Source: Fusarium oxysporum f. sp. lycopersici 4287 (Eukaryota > Ascomycota > Sordariomycetes > Hypocreales > Nectriaceae). Taken from it: a DNA stretch of 64,000 bases. The translations under genes and the position numbers were made by a program. The DNA is taken from contig NC_030987.1 in NCBI RefSeq assembly GCF_000149955.1, positions 2,509,236-2,573,235 of the forward strand, in the 5' to 3' direction. The notes under the pieces are model-generated. The model saw only the letters and a program-made list of their open reading frames with translations, did no database searches and was not told the DNA's origin. Below are positions 34,651 to 45,356 of the stretch, piece after piece; position 1 is the first letter of the stretch; every line of letters begins with the position of its first letter.

Positions 34651-36193
34651 ATGGCAAAAGCCCTTCGCTTCACTCTTTTGTGGGCATGGGCCCTTACCCT
34701 TCTTCACTTCACCCTGTTTGTGTGTGGCTCAGCCTTGCCCTCGTCTGCTGATGCCCCCCTCAAAGCAGCCTTGGTGACCCTCGTCCAGGAAGATGATATC
34801 AGTGCCACTCTCTTCAGTATTCAACAGATTGAGGACAAGTTCAACAACCGCCACTTGTACGACTGGGTTTTCTTTAGCGTCCAGGATCTTCCAGAGAGGT
34901 TCAAGGAGCTCACTTCCAACGCTACCAATGCTACTTGTATCTTCGAGGTTATTCCAGAGGAGAACTGGAACATGCCTGGTTGGACTGATCACTCCCAACT
35001 TTCGGACTCTCACGAAATCAACTCTGACTGCAACCCAAAGACCTTTAAACCCCTCGCCGACATCCGCCAGATGAAGCGATGGAGCTCGGCCCCCTTTGCT
35101 AACGAGCGACGTCTCCGCAACTACGAATGGTTCTGGAGAGTAGAGCCAGGCGTAAGTGGTTCCCGAAACAACCACAATGATGCATCGAAAAATGATCAGG
35201 AGCTGACACAAGCAGGCATCTTTGAGCCAGGACATTCCTTTTGATGTCTTCCGTTACATGCGAGACAACGGTATTGCTTATGGCTTCAACCGAGCTGTCC
35301 TTGGCCAAGCCAACTTGTATCATCTCTCTCGCATCAAGTCTTTCATTGACAAGCACCCAGAGCTCCTTCACGAAGAGGCTGATATCACATGGCTTATTGA
35401 AAACGGCACAAGTCTCGCTATTCAGTCAAGCTCATCGGATGACAGCTATGAAGGATTGATAGACGAGGGCAGTGACAAACTGAGGTCGCGGATCATTTAG
35501 GAGAGCCGCCCTAGTGGTCAACGCAGCTCGGACACTAATAGGTCACAGGATGAGACGGCTCACGACAGAAATACCAAGAATGAAGGGAAGGGAGCATCTT
35601 GGATTGGTGGGTCCTTTGCGACTTGGCTAAGTGAAGTTTACAGCAACAGTCTTTATCCAACGTTTGACATTGGATCCCTAGCTTTCTTCCGCAGCCCTCA
35701 TCACACTGCCTTCTTCCACCACCTCGACAGTGCGGGCGACTTTCAGTATCGCCGAGTCGACAATGTCCCGGTGCACAGCTTGAGCGCGAGTATGTTCCTG
35801 CCTCGGGAGAGTGTCTGGAACTTTGGCACTAAGAATATGCAACTTCGCACCCAACTTAATATCCAGCCAACCGGAATTGGAGCTATTCCAGATGGTGATC
35901 AACGCATCGTGGACTATGAAAACACTGACTCAGGCAACAGTGTCAAGCACAAGAATGATGCTGAAGAGGAAAAGAAATCGTTTCACGAAAACTGGGAGTC
36001 AATGACACCGGACGTGAGCGAACAGTCCGAGAACCCGCACTTGATATCAGGCAATACGTGGATGGGGAAGGACGTGGCGGATGAAGCTGAAGGATGTAGT
36101 TTTTTTTGGCTTTGGGAGCAAGTTCTAGCTGGATTTTCAGGATTTGCAGGATATGGGTGGGAAACAGATTTTAGTTGTTTGCAAGATGATTGA
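34651..36193 (+). pseudogene. GT15 (KRE2/MNT1/KTR) alpha-mannosyltransferase homologue with in-frame amber codon
   Basis: Exon 1 is 34651-35151 and exon 2 starts at 35216, after a 64-nt intron (GTAAGT donor, CTGAC branch, GCAG acceptor). A signal-anchor (LLWAWALTLLHFTLFVCG) is followed by GT15 features: FNNRHLYDWVFF, IPEENWNMPGW, the YEWFWRVEPG motif near residue 160, DVFRYMRDNGIAYGF, and HPELLHEEADITW. At codon 262 the frame meets TAG (35498-35500). The same frame then stays open for 230 more codons and resumes the family: SLYPTFDIGSLAFFRS, HLDSAGDFQYRR and PVHSLSASMFLPR. The family's proposed nucleophile Glu (in NFE) is Asp here (TFD). Either a recent nonsense mutation, a base error, or a diverged member. 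GT15 enzymes act in the Golgi on O- and N-linked mannan. Confidence 0.75.
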
Positions 36194-38272
36194 AGGGACA
36201 ACTTAGGATCAAGGTACGACATGTACAGACAATTGGGCTCACCGCCTCGCGGGTCGAGGCAGCACAAAGAGAAGATGAGGTTTGCTTTTCACATGAGATT
36301 GTTTGTGCATGAGTGAGAAACCACACCATCATCAGAGCGGTGAATGTAAATGTTGTATATGTATTACGGGGCGCCTTTCTTCGCAGCTGAGACAGAGGAA
36401 GACGTTTTGGCTGGGCCCAAGAAAAAGGCGCTTGCGTCGGGCGGCGGTAGATGTCACACACATGGGTACAGTCGTACAGCGTACAAGGCGCGTTTTTGAC
36501 GTGAAAAATCATGGATGGATGGATGTCTTCCTACGTGGCTGGTGGTGTTACATATATGTTATCTGGAAGACGAACGATGTACGTCACTAAGCAGTGCAGA
36601 AGCAGGCAAGTTTGGTCAGATGGATGACGCCATTAATGGATACAGTATGTGTGAAGCTGGGGATTGTCGACGTCGAAACATATCATCTTAGTGAAGGATG
36701 TAATTCCCTGGAAGCAAATGACGTACGAAACAAAACATAGCAGGTTGGGTTTTTGTGCTTGGACGTGTTTGATGAGAAGAGCTGCGGAGTCTGTGGGGTT
36801 TGGATGACGATCGGCGCCGGTGGGATCGGAGCCGGGGAGGGGAACGACGAATTTAGTTCGAGATCCGAAGTAAAATTGATTTGGTTTGGAGATTTATGTT
36901 GAAATTGGAAGGTGATTGACCACATCGTATTTGAGCATATAGCCTCGTTTAGTAGCTGTACTAGAGGTTAAGTAGCTTATTACAACCTCGGCCTTTTCAT
37001 ACCGATGGTTCACGGTTTTAACATGATACTCTCTGATCATGCTAAGAAATGAACAGGGATGCGCCTTGTTCTTCCACCGACTGTGGATAGATTTGTCGCT
37101 TGCTATGAAACGAGGACAAGAGATAGACGGTTTGTGCATTTTACACACAGAATCTCAGACAAGATTTTCGGTTAAATCTACCGGTATCCGCCTGTTGCAA
37201 AGCTTTTTTTCTTGGTTCCTGGCATGAATAAAAAGGCACGGGTTGCTTCCTAGTGGGCAGGGATAATAAAGGGGCCGGGGCAACTTAAACAGGGGTTGTT
37301 AGAGTTAATGACTGCAACGTTGAAAATTGTAAAGGTTTATTAACGATTTATCAAAAATTAATTAATTATTGCTCTTATTGCTAAGTAAAATGCATTAAAA
37401 CTTCAACCAATCCCATCTCTTAAGCATGAAGTTATCATTCCCTGCCCTGCTGAACACCAAGATGCACTTGCCCCTGATTCCTGCTCTGTCAGATCCCCGC
37501 CCACCCATACAGAGCTTGACCAGTGGGGAGGAAGATGCACCAACTGCCACATGCCTTCCTGCCTTACCTGGCTGGGCATAGAGGTCTGGGTCCTATTTTT
37601 ATGACAAAAACCAACAGCAAGTAAGGCAAGGGGTTCACGGTTCACAGTTCACAGTTCCTTTGTAGGCTGGACGGCTGTGGTGCTTCCTTCCTTCGCACTA
37701 CCCCAGGGTCACTGTATCCTTCCTGCCTACCTTATCCTATTCTGTAAAGAACGGAGACTTCCTTTTTTGAAGGTGCTCCCCGCCTCTTTCCTCCCTTTTG
37801 TCCTTCTTCTCTTTCATTTCTTCCATAGAAACTCTTTACGAATATTCTCTCGAATTTCGAGAAGTACGAATAGCGAGCACGGATATCCCACGTCGACTGG
37901 CAGTGACGATATTGCCCAAGACATTGGCTCCCGAGCCTTGGCAGTGCGCGATTGCGATCGTGGAGGGGCCTTTGGATCTGCAACAGGAACATTTACAATA
38001 TTGATACGCAATCCGAATATTCGATATTACACCATTCTACTTTGACATACGAAAAAGAGCCCAGAAAAATTAGTGGACGTGGTTGATTGGGCGCCCGAGC
38101 CATCGTAAAGAATTCGAATTTCGCCCATTGTCGCATCGTCTTCCCAGCCAGTGTCGCAAAGCCCCCATCGCGGTTTCAGAGCGCATTGGTCTCTTACTAC
38201 TGGTCAATTTCTCTCGATATTACACTCCTTTTGCATCACATCGACACACTCAGCTCTTCTTTTGACTTTACA
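36194..38272. other. Intergenic, 2.1 kb with AT-rich block
   Basis: It contains a strongly AT-rich block at about 37290-37400 (TTAATTAATTATT and similar) unlike its surroundings, and a pyrimidine-rich tract (37670-37830) upstream of the transporter gene. Short frames on both strands have no recognisable features. Confidence 0.5.
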
Positions 38273-39903
38273 ATGGCGATACTGGAGGCCTTCCCCAAGG
38301 CGGCGCCTGCTAGTCAGGGTGGCTTCCTAGGTCTGAGCAAGAAGCAGTGGGCTTTGACAACGGTATGGACTTCACGCCTGGTTTCTTGCTATGCTGTTCG
38401 GTAATATAACAATTCTTTGATTCTGGTACTGACGTGCTTTCCAGTTGACCTTTCAAAACTCAGCCCTTATCTTGGTAAGCTTTTGTCGCAATGCATCATC
38501 CTAGGCTCAGCTAACATTGCCTTCAGATCATGCACTACTCTCGCGTTATGCCTCCGAGTGGCGATCACCGCTACTTTACTTCGACCGCCGTCTTTCTGAA
38601 CGAGATCATCAAGCTCGCCGTTTCGCTATCCTTAGCCATCTACGATACCTCAAAGACCTTGGCTCCTACGACACCCGCGACAGTCCTTTTCGAGCAAATC
38701 TACAACTCTGTCTTTGCAGGTGATGGGTGGAAACTCGCATTGACAGCTGCCTTCTATACCCTGCAGAATATGCTGCAGTATGTCGCTGTGGGTAACTTGG
38801 ATGCGGTGCACTTTCAAGTGCTGTATCAGCTCAAGGTATGTCTCACCACCAAGTCATATTCCTCTTGGCAAAGTTAGCCTTATCAGAATACATTCTGACT
38901 TTTTTCAAAGATTCTCATCACTGCACTGTTCAGTGTTGTACTGCTGCGACGGCACTTGGGACCCAAGCGCTGGCTTGCCCTAATCGTCTTGACGCTGGGC
39001 GTATGTGTTGTGTCACTCCCTCAAGCCGGCTCATCTTCGAGCTCATCCAGCATTCCTCTCCGCCACATGACGGACCATTTCTTCCCTCGCTCGCTCCATG
39101 AGCTTGGACACGTACCCACGGACAACAGCCAGGCTGGAAATCTAGCTAAGCGATCTGCTACCTATCAAGGCATTGACCATGATTTGCCGCCTCTGGATCC
39201 TCTCATGAATTACTCGGTTGGCTTGGTCTCTGTTCTTGTCGCTGCTACGGTATCCGGCTTGACGGGTGTCTACTTCGAAAAGTTACTCAAAGAGAGTCCC
39301 ACTCAAGCCAGTGTTTGGATCCGAAACGTTCAGCTAAGCTTTTACTCCATCTTTGCTGCCGGCCTTGGTGGTGTAATTTGGCAGGACGGTGAGGGAATCA
39401 GCGAGCACGGCTTTTTCGAGGGCTACAATTGGGTTGTGTGGAGTGCCGTTGTGCTCCAAGCTGCCGGTGGCATGTTGGCGAGCGTTGTAATTCGGGATAC
39501 GGATAATATTGTCAAGAACTTTGCGACGAGCATCAGCATTGTCATCAGCTTCTTGATCAGCATTATGTTGTTCCAGTTCGAGGTTTCAGCAACAGTAAGT
39601 TCCCTTATCGTGACCGTGACGCATGGACGTTAACACAGTTTGCAGTTTGTTATTGGCACGTTCCTGGTTCTCCTCTCTACTTGGATCTACAATGGTTCAG
39701 ATAGGGCTATCCGTCGTCCTCCACCAATCCAGATCCACAGCTTCGAGAAGCCGGCTATTGAGCCTTTCCAGACCCCTCGTAATTTGGCAAATCGACTGAC
39801 TGTCAATCCCATGGATAGCCCTATGGGTTTGACCACAAGTCGACCAAGCACGCCACTACTGCCCAGAACGCCAAGTCGATCCAACTTTAAGAGAGACGAT
39901 TGA
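38273..39903 (+). CDS. Golgi UDP-galactose-type nucleotide-sugar transporter (Gms1/SLC35A family)
   Basis: Five exons (38273-38362, 38445-38474, 38527-38835, 38911-39594, 39646-39903) give 456 aa with all phases 0 and good donors (GTATGG, GTAAGC, GTATGT, GTAAGT). Family marks in order: LTFQNSALILIMHYSR at the first membrane helix, AVFLNEIIKL, YTLQNMLQYVAVGNLDA with FQVLYQLKI, WLALIVLTLGV, then GVYFEKLLKESP and WIRNVQLSFYSI, then NIVKNFATSISIVIS. About ten membrane helices are expected. A Ser-rich luminal insert follows the fourth helix. These carriers bring UDP-galactose (some UDP-GlcNAc) into the Golgi in exchange for UMP. The substrate cannot be fixed from sequence. The second exon is only 30 nt. 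Tail is Pro/Ser/Thr-rich and cytoplasmic. Confidence 0.88.
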
Positions 39904-40511
39904 TCTTTTCGATATAAATATCGATCAAAAAACCACCTTATGCACTCGAATACAAAATTTTGTATTCGGGATTTCATTATTATGAAGTCGAACGAAGACA
40001 TGAATCGCGCATCCTTGCAGTAACATTATATATAGCCAGGATCTCATTGGTACATTTCTTGAATAGATAGAACAGCTTGCATAGCCAGTCTGGAGTGGTT
40101 ATCACTCATGCATATTCCGGTAGGTATGGTTGGCGATAGGAAAAACACCCACTTCTGAGGAGGTGCGGTATGACAGTATACCCCTGGTTATAGAAACCTG
40201 AATCTTAGATCAAGACTAGAAAGGACGGGAACGGTGTTTCCCACAAATCACAGCTTCCAAGTTGAAATTATGGTGGAGAGGCTTGGACAAAAAATTACAA
40301 GTCCATTATCGCTGTTTTACTTGCTTTACTGAATAGTCATTCCTCTTGATGTGACCTGATGGGAACCAGTTTTGTTCCCCAGATATCACTCCTATATACA
40401 CCCTCCATTACGCTTTGATGGCCTCAACTTTTAAGGATATATGGCGCCTCTTTCAAAGAAGATCAAACGCAAACTTTTTGCACTAGTCTAGATTGTAGAA
40501 ACGAGCTTCGT
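39904..40511. other. Convergent intergenic region
   Basis: A spacer of 608 bp between the transporter gene and the GMPPA-type gene, which converge here. Apart from the two inverted repeats at 39909-39968 nothing was seen. Confidence 0.55.
39909..39968 (+). repeat. Two inverted repeats in the 3' flank
   Basis: Immediately after the transporter stop are two inverted repeats. At 39909-39924, TCGATAT and ATATCGA are separated by AA. At 39947-39968 is a perfect 22-bp palindrome with half-site CGAATACAAAA. Either could form a hairpin in the 3' UTR and mark the transcript end. Confidence 0.8.
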
Positions 40512-41969
40512 TTACATGATGACTTCGTTGGTGACATCCTATAACTCTGTTAGCGGGGTGCTCATCAGATAATTCGAGTTGGGAACTTACCCTCTTCAAC
40601 TCCTTGTAGGGCAAGCAGACACAGTTCTGCACGCGGACCTCATCACCGACACCGCAGTCCTTGCCAAGGATGGTGATGCTCTGGACCTTGACACCATTCT
40701 TGATGATGCTGGTCGAGTGGCTGCCGACAGGGGTAGGGGTACCCTCAACACGAGCCCAAGCGCCAACGCGGCTACCCCAGCCAATGATGGAGTAGAGAAC
40801 GCAAGCATCGTGCTTGATCTCGCAGTCCTCGAGCACGATACTCTCCTTGACACGGGCGCCAGCGCCAATGTGAGCACGGGGGCCAATGCTCACATTGGGG
40901 CCGAGCTTAGCAGTGGGGTGCACCTCGGCTGTAGGGTGAATGAAAACAGGAGGAACGATGTTTGCGCTAGGAGTGGCAAGCTCTTCGCTGTGGTCGGATT
41001 GCGCAGCCTTTTGGAGGTAGAGAGCGTTGGCAGGGACAGCAGAACCAGCAGTCTTGATCTGACGCCAGAAGTCCTTGGTCTCGTAAACGTAGAACTGCTT
41101 GTTGTCGGCCATGTCAGAGAGGATATCCTGCTCCAGGCGAATAACCTCGCTCTTCTTCTCTTCGTCATCATCGTCGTCGTCAGGAAGGACGAAGCTGTTT
41201 TCGAGGTTATCGGAAGAGGGGTAGGAGACGAGACGGGAGGGTCGGTCGAGGCGGCGCTTGATGGCGGAGCGGATAGAGGGGAAGATTGCCTCGGTGGAGA
41301 AAAGGTAGACACCGCAGTTGATCAGGTTGCTGATTCGCGACTCGGGCTTCTCGACGTAATGCAGAACACGGCGGGTGTGAGAATCGGAGACAATGCAACC
41401 GAAGTTTGTCGCGGCCTCATCGCTCACACGTGTTCCGAGGATGACAGCCTCAGCATCCTTATCGTTGAAAAGCTTAAGCATCTCGTCGAGAGGGAACGAA
41501 CAGCAAACATCGGCGTTGAGAACAAAGAGACGCTCAGGGCGACCCTTGAGGATAGCATCACGGAAGTGGTAGAGACCGCCAGCGGTTCCAAGAGCCTCAT
41601 ACTCGCGAAGGTACTTGATAGTGATGGCGGGGAACTCCTTAGCGGAGTCCTTGATGAAGTCGCGGAAGACAGATTCGTCGTAGTAGCCAATGATGTAGAC
41701 CTCCTGGATCTGCTTGTTGGGGACGCGAGCGACGGAGGAGAGACAGTGCCAGATGATGGGGTGGCCAGCGACTTCGAATAGAGGCTTAGGCACGTCGAGG
41801 GAGAGAGGGCGGAAACGAGTGCCGCGAGAAGGACCACCGACCTAGAACATATACTCTGTTAGAACAGCAAGTTTATAGAGGGGTGGGGAGGGTGAAGCTA
41901 TACCAGGATAACGGCCTTTGTGGCGCCCTGGTCCTTGGTGCGATGGGCCATGGGGACGTGGAGGGACAT
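40512..41969 (-). CDS. GDP-mannose pyrophosphorylase, GMPPA-type subunit
   Basis: Three exons (41969-41904, 41841-40591, 40538-40512) give 447 aa. Introns are 62 nt (GTATAG donor) and 52 nt (GTAAGT donor, CTAAC branch); the last exon is only 27 nt (DVTNEVIM). The N-terminal nucleotidyltransferase opens with VGGPSRGTRFRPLS, then VPKPLFEVAGHPI, LGTAGGLYHFRD, LNADVCCSFPL and YVEKPES. The C-terminal half is a left-handed beta-helix of hexapeptide repeats (VHPTAKLGPNVSIGPRAHIG). An acidic run of six Asp residues lies near residue 210. The glycine-rich loop is PSRGTRFRP, not the catalytic GGxGTRLRPLT, and the length and insert match GMPPA, the regulatory partner, not the catalytic GMPPB/Psa1 enzyme. 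It is expected to act in the cytosol in GDP-mannose supply. Confidence 0.85.
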
Positions 41970-44156
41970 GATTGCTGTGGTGTGATGAAGAGTGGGAATT
42001 GGAGAGAAGAGAGGGAGAAGAAGCTCGTAGAGGGAGGTGAAATTGAGCTTGATCTTAGTGTTTTGCTGGGGGGAGTAAGTGGAGGGGACACTTTGGAGAT
42101 TGAAGGCGGTGACCAAAAAGGGAAACTGTTGATGGGCGGGAACGGTGAGGTTAGGTGGGGGTGGGTAATGCACGTGGGAATAGGGGTTCAGCTGAGTGAG
42201 GGGCTTACCCTATATTAAATAGAGATGGAAATTATTGGACTTTGACTGATCGGAGGCTTGAGATATGGTTTGATTGGTGACGTTTGGTGGTCCAGTTTTG
42301 TGCTGTTTACTCAATTGTTTCAGGAACCGAAGTATACGCCATTGCAAGTATGATCAAAAGGTTATATCTGACCATATCTCTGGAACCCAAATAAGGAATG
42401 TTGGATGTAACCAGACGAGATAGTCGAAATTATTAGCATTCAACAGCCAGACCTCTCAACTATATCTATAAATGCGCGATTCTAGGTCCAGAGCCACTAC
42501 TCTTGCTGAGTGTTGTTGGTATGCTGTAGAGTTCGTCGAACTTGGTGAGATGTAACAGATCTAAGAGCATGATGGGTGCGAATAATACTTGTTATTATTG
42601 CTTTTTGCAGAAAATAAGTGAAAAGTCTTATCTACCTCTATTAAGCGCCGCGCTCTTTGTAAAGGACCCATATAGTCTAGGTATAGCAGAAACCAATCAA
42701 CGACATGAGATGTTGATGACCACCAACAAGCGCGCGTTTTCGGTTCAATTTTCGTATCAGGCAGTTCCACTACAATCAAACAATCGTGAGGTGTTTCTTT
42801 TAACGTATAGATATACTGGCTGGGATGTTCAAAATTCAAAGTGACTGAAAGCATGCAAATGGGTAGCGCTTTGCCTCGGAGACAAAAAGGAGAACCAAAT
42901 GGAACGGTAGCTGACCAGGAACAAGAAGATGCCAGAATGAGAAATGGAAATGTCAAGTAATAGACATTTCACTTATAGTGATGCCATAGAAGCGAACCGA
43001 TTGGTTGCTCAAGTGTTGGATATTGAACCAGGCCTGACATGATTTCGCACATCATAGACAGGCTTTGCCGCGGAAATCATCCAGGAAGATGCTCCCATTT
43101 CAATTAATGACGTTGCAGCTTATCCGAATGTTGCTTCTTGTAGGGGATCTGTGACCTGAGTAATTGAAGGAGTTGCGTGATGTCTGCAGGTTGCCAAGAA
43201 GAATCGGGAATGGATACGAACCGTTCAGTTCCTTGTTCATGACTGTGTGGAATCGATAGTTCCTCGTCAAGTGGTATTCATACATTTACGTTGGTTAATT
43301 GATACTAGCTTCGATAGTATAAAAGGACAAATTGATACTGCTTCTTCAGAATTTTCAATCGTGTCAATCTTTGCATCGTGAGCCAACATTTCAAACCTCA
43401 TCTTGAGATCTTCAAACTGAGTGGGTCGAGTTTTAGCTGCCGAAGATAGACCCCTGCTGGAGAGTGGATATTGATGGATTAGAATAGAAATGGACCCATT
43501 GTTAACCTCTTGGGAACTGTATGAATAGAATCAATGTTGAAGACATATCACTTTGAGAATGTGAAAACAGCTACTACATAATAGGGTGGCTGAGGCGGTG
43601 AACAGGTCAATTGAGTCAATATGCAAAAGCCCCTCCATCAATCAACCAATGCAACACTCATCGGCCGATTCCAAGCCTCCATCTCCGCACTTGCCCGCCA
43701 TCTCAAGACACAACGGCTACCTTCATCCAGTCAAAAGCCTAAGACGCCTAAGTCAGGGGTACCCATCCCTGGAGATGCTACCTACCGGACTGCCATCTGG
43801 GGAAAATCCGGGGTTCTTTTGTGTACTCGGCAAGTCCCTCCTCTGTACTGTGGCGGCTCGCAGCACGGCTTACATGCCCCCAAACAGCTTCTCCAAATAC
43901 CATAATGTGACTTTGGAAAAGACCTGGATAATATCAGACATGCGCCTCGTCACGCATCAATGACGGCAAGAAATTCCCCGCAAGTAACGGTTCACCTCCT
44001 CCTCTTTTAAGAGAGATGAGTTCCCGACGCGAGTGGAGGCGTCTTCCTCCTTGATACTCACCTAAGCTCCGTTCCGTTCAGCAACTCCTTCAGATCTGCG
44101 GGTTCATTACTGACTATCAATTTTTCAATTGCTGATTATATTCATTGACTGTCAAA
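41970..44156. other. Intergenic, 2.2 kb
   Basis: Divergent promoters of the GMPPA-type gene and the small mitochondrial-type gene. Frames at 42542-42844, 43586-43963 and 43621-43905 have no recognisable domain or splice pattern. No RNA gene was recognised. Confidence 0.5.
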
Positions 44157-44468
44157 ATGTCTCCTCTAGTCGCTCGTGTCGCTCGCTCTGCTGTCGTCCT
44201 TCGGCCTCTCCCTGCAGCCCAACGAGGACTCCGCACTTCGAGCATCCTCCGTGACTCCGAGCCGTACCAGGCGAAGCCGCCCAAACAGAACCAGAACCAG
44301 TATGGATATACGAATTGAGTTATAGCGAGCAGGACTAATACTGCAATTCTTAGTAACAAAATTCTCGTCGCTGGTGCTCTCGCTATTGGCGGTGGGTTCT
44401 GGTGGTTCTACCGAGGGGGTAAGCCCATCCTCGACGCGTCTGGTGAACCCAAGGCACCTACCAAGTAA
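44157..44468 (+). CDS. Small mitochondrial-type single-span membrane protein, 85 aa
   Basis: Exon 1 is 44157-44299 and exon 2 is 44354-44468, separated by a 54-nt intron (GTATGG donor, CTAAT branch, TTAG acceptor). The N-terminus is basic and amphipathic with no acidic residues (SPLVARVARSAVVLRPLPAAQ, then GLRTSSIL), a good mitochondrial presequence. One hydrophobic span follows (ILVAGALAIGGGFWWFYRGG) and the protein ends with a short polar tail. The layout is that of small inner-membrane proteins such as respiratory-complex or assembly subunits. The specific protein was not recognised. Exon 2 contains GGGGGTAAGCCC, a donor-like string, but reading through it gives the more sensible protein. 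Confidence 0.72.
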
Positions 44469-45116
44469 ATACGATAAATGTTACGAGCATCGTCTGGGTG
44501 TTCAACTGCGAAAAGGACCCAGGTGAAAAGATATGATGGCGATGGCGATGGCGATGGCGACGGCGACGGCGACGGCAATAAGGGCATGTGAATAGGGAGG
44601 GACCTGTCATTTCCTTTCTGGGCAGAGAGCTTCAGCCTGCAAAATTACACCTTGAATGGTGGAATGTCTTGTTGGTGAATACCTTCGACCAACATTATGC
44701 ATAATATCACCTTTATTTGCGCCATGCACATATAAATCTCACTGTTTACTGCTTCGCATTGCTTTATTTGAACCTACACCTCTGAGTTGCCCACCTGCGA
44801 CTTTGATGATCTTAGCATTACACATAAAATGCATCCAAATAACCCACTTCGCAATACTACTAGGCTTCTTCTAGTCCATCTATATGCGAGAGACAATTGA
44901 TGGCCAAGCTACCAATTGGAAGGACGAGCTCTGTCACATGCAAAAATGGATCGTCGTGGAGGTGAGGAAGGGCCACTGAAGCTCTTGCTTAAACTTTACC
45001 TCCCGTTTGGTAATGGGCCCAAAAAGGAAATTTTCACCTCAACACCGAACAAGTATCACATAACATTGAAGACACTCGAATATAAGAAAGAAGGGTCAAA
45101 AAGACTTAAGCTCGCT
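44469..45116. other. Intergenic between mitochondrial-type gene and tRNA
   Basis: It contains the hexanucleotide repeat at 44535-44576. Nothing else was recognised. The tRNA reads toward this region and is followed by a T-run terminator (45098-45104). Confidence 0.5.
44535..44576 (+). repeat. Hexanucleotide repeat, GATGGC x4 and GACGGC x3
   Basis: Seven perfect 6-bp units: four GATGGC followed by three GACGGC. It begins 66 bp after the stop of the 85-aa mitochondrial-type gene, probably in its 3' UTR. Confidence 0.92.
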
Positions 45117-45188
45117 TGCCCCGTACTGGAATCGAACCAGTGATCTTATCATTACTAGTGATACGCTTTACCACTGAGCCAACGGGGC
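45117..45188 (-). tRNA. tRNA-Thr (AGU anticodon)
   Basis: The minus strand folds into a full cloverleaf of 72 nt. The acceptor stem is GCCCCGT with ACGGGGC, the D arm is GCTC-AGTGGTAA-AGC, and the anticodon stem is TATCA with TGATA. The seven-base loop CTAGTAA gives anticodon AGT. The T arm is ACTGG-TTCGATT-CCAGT and the discriminator base is A. The A and B boxes (TGGCTCAGTGG and GGTTCGATTCC) are intact, no intron is present, and a T-run follows as a Pol III terminator. Reads threonine ACU, and other ACN codons after A-to-I editing. Confidence 0.97.
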
Positions 45189-45356
45189 TTGTCTAGCGAT
45201 GTGCACAAGTTTTGAGGCTTGTTCTGATCATGGTCCATCATTTACGACAATATAAGATAGATCAAAGATATTGAATTTCTCTGTTTTCTCATATCTGTCT
45301 GCCTGCCTAGGTATAGAAAGCAAAAACATCCTTCAAACCATTCCTATGCTTCCCCT

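Noticed and set aside
40579..41781. 400-codon open frame on the plus strand
   Set aside because: It lies wholly antisense to the GMPPA-type gene, whose frame has clear family motifs and introns. The antisense product has no recognisable domain and reflects codon bias of the real gene.
43586..43963. Overlapping plus-strand frames of about 95 and 125 codons
   Set aside because: No domain, no splice signals, and two frames overlap with similar composition, as expected by chance.
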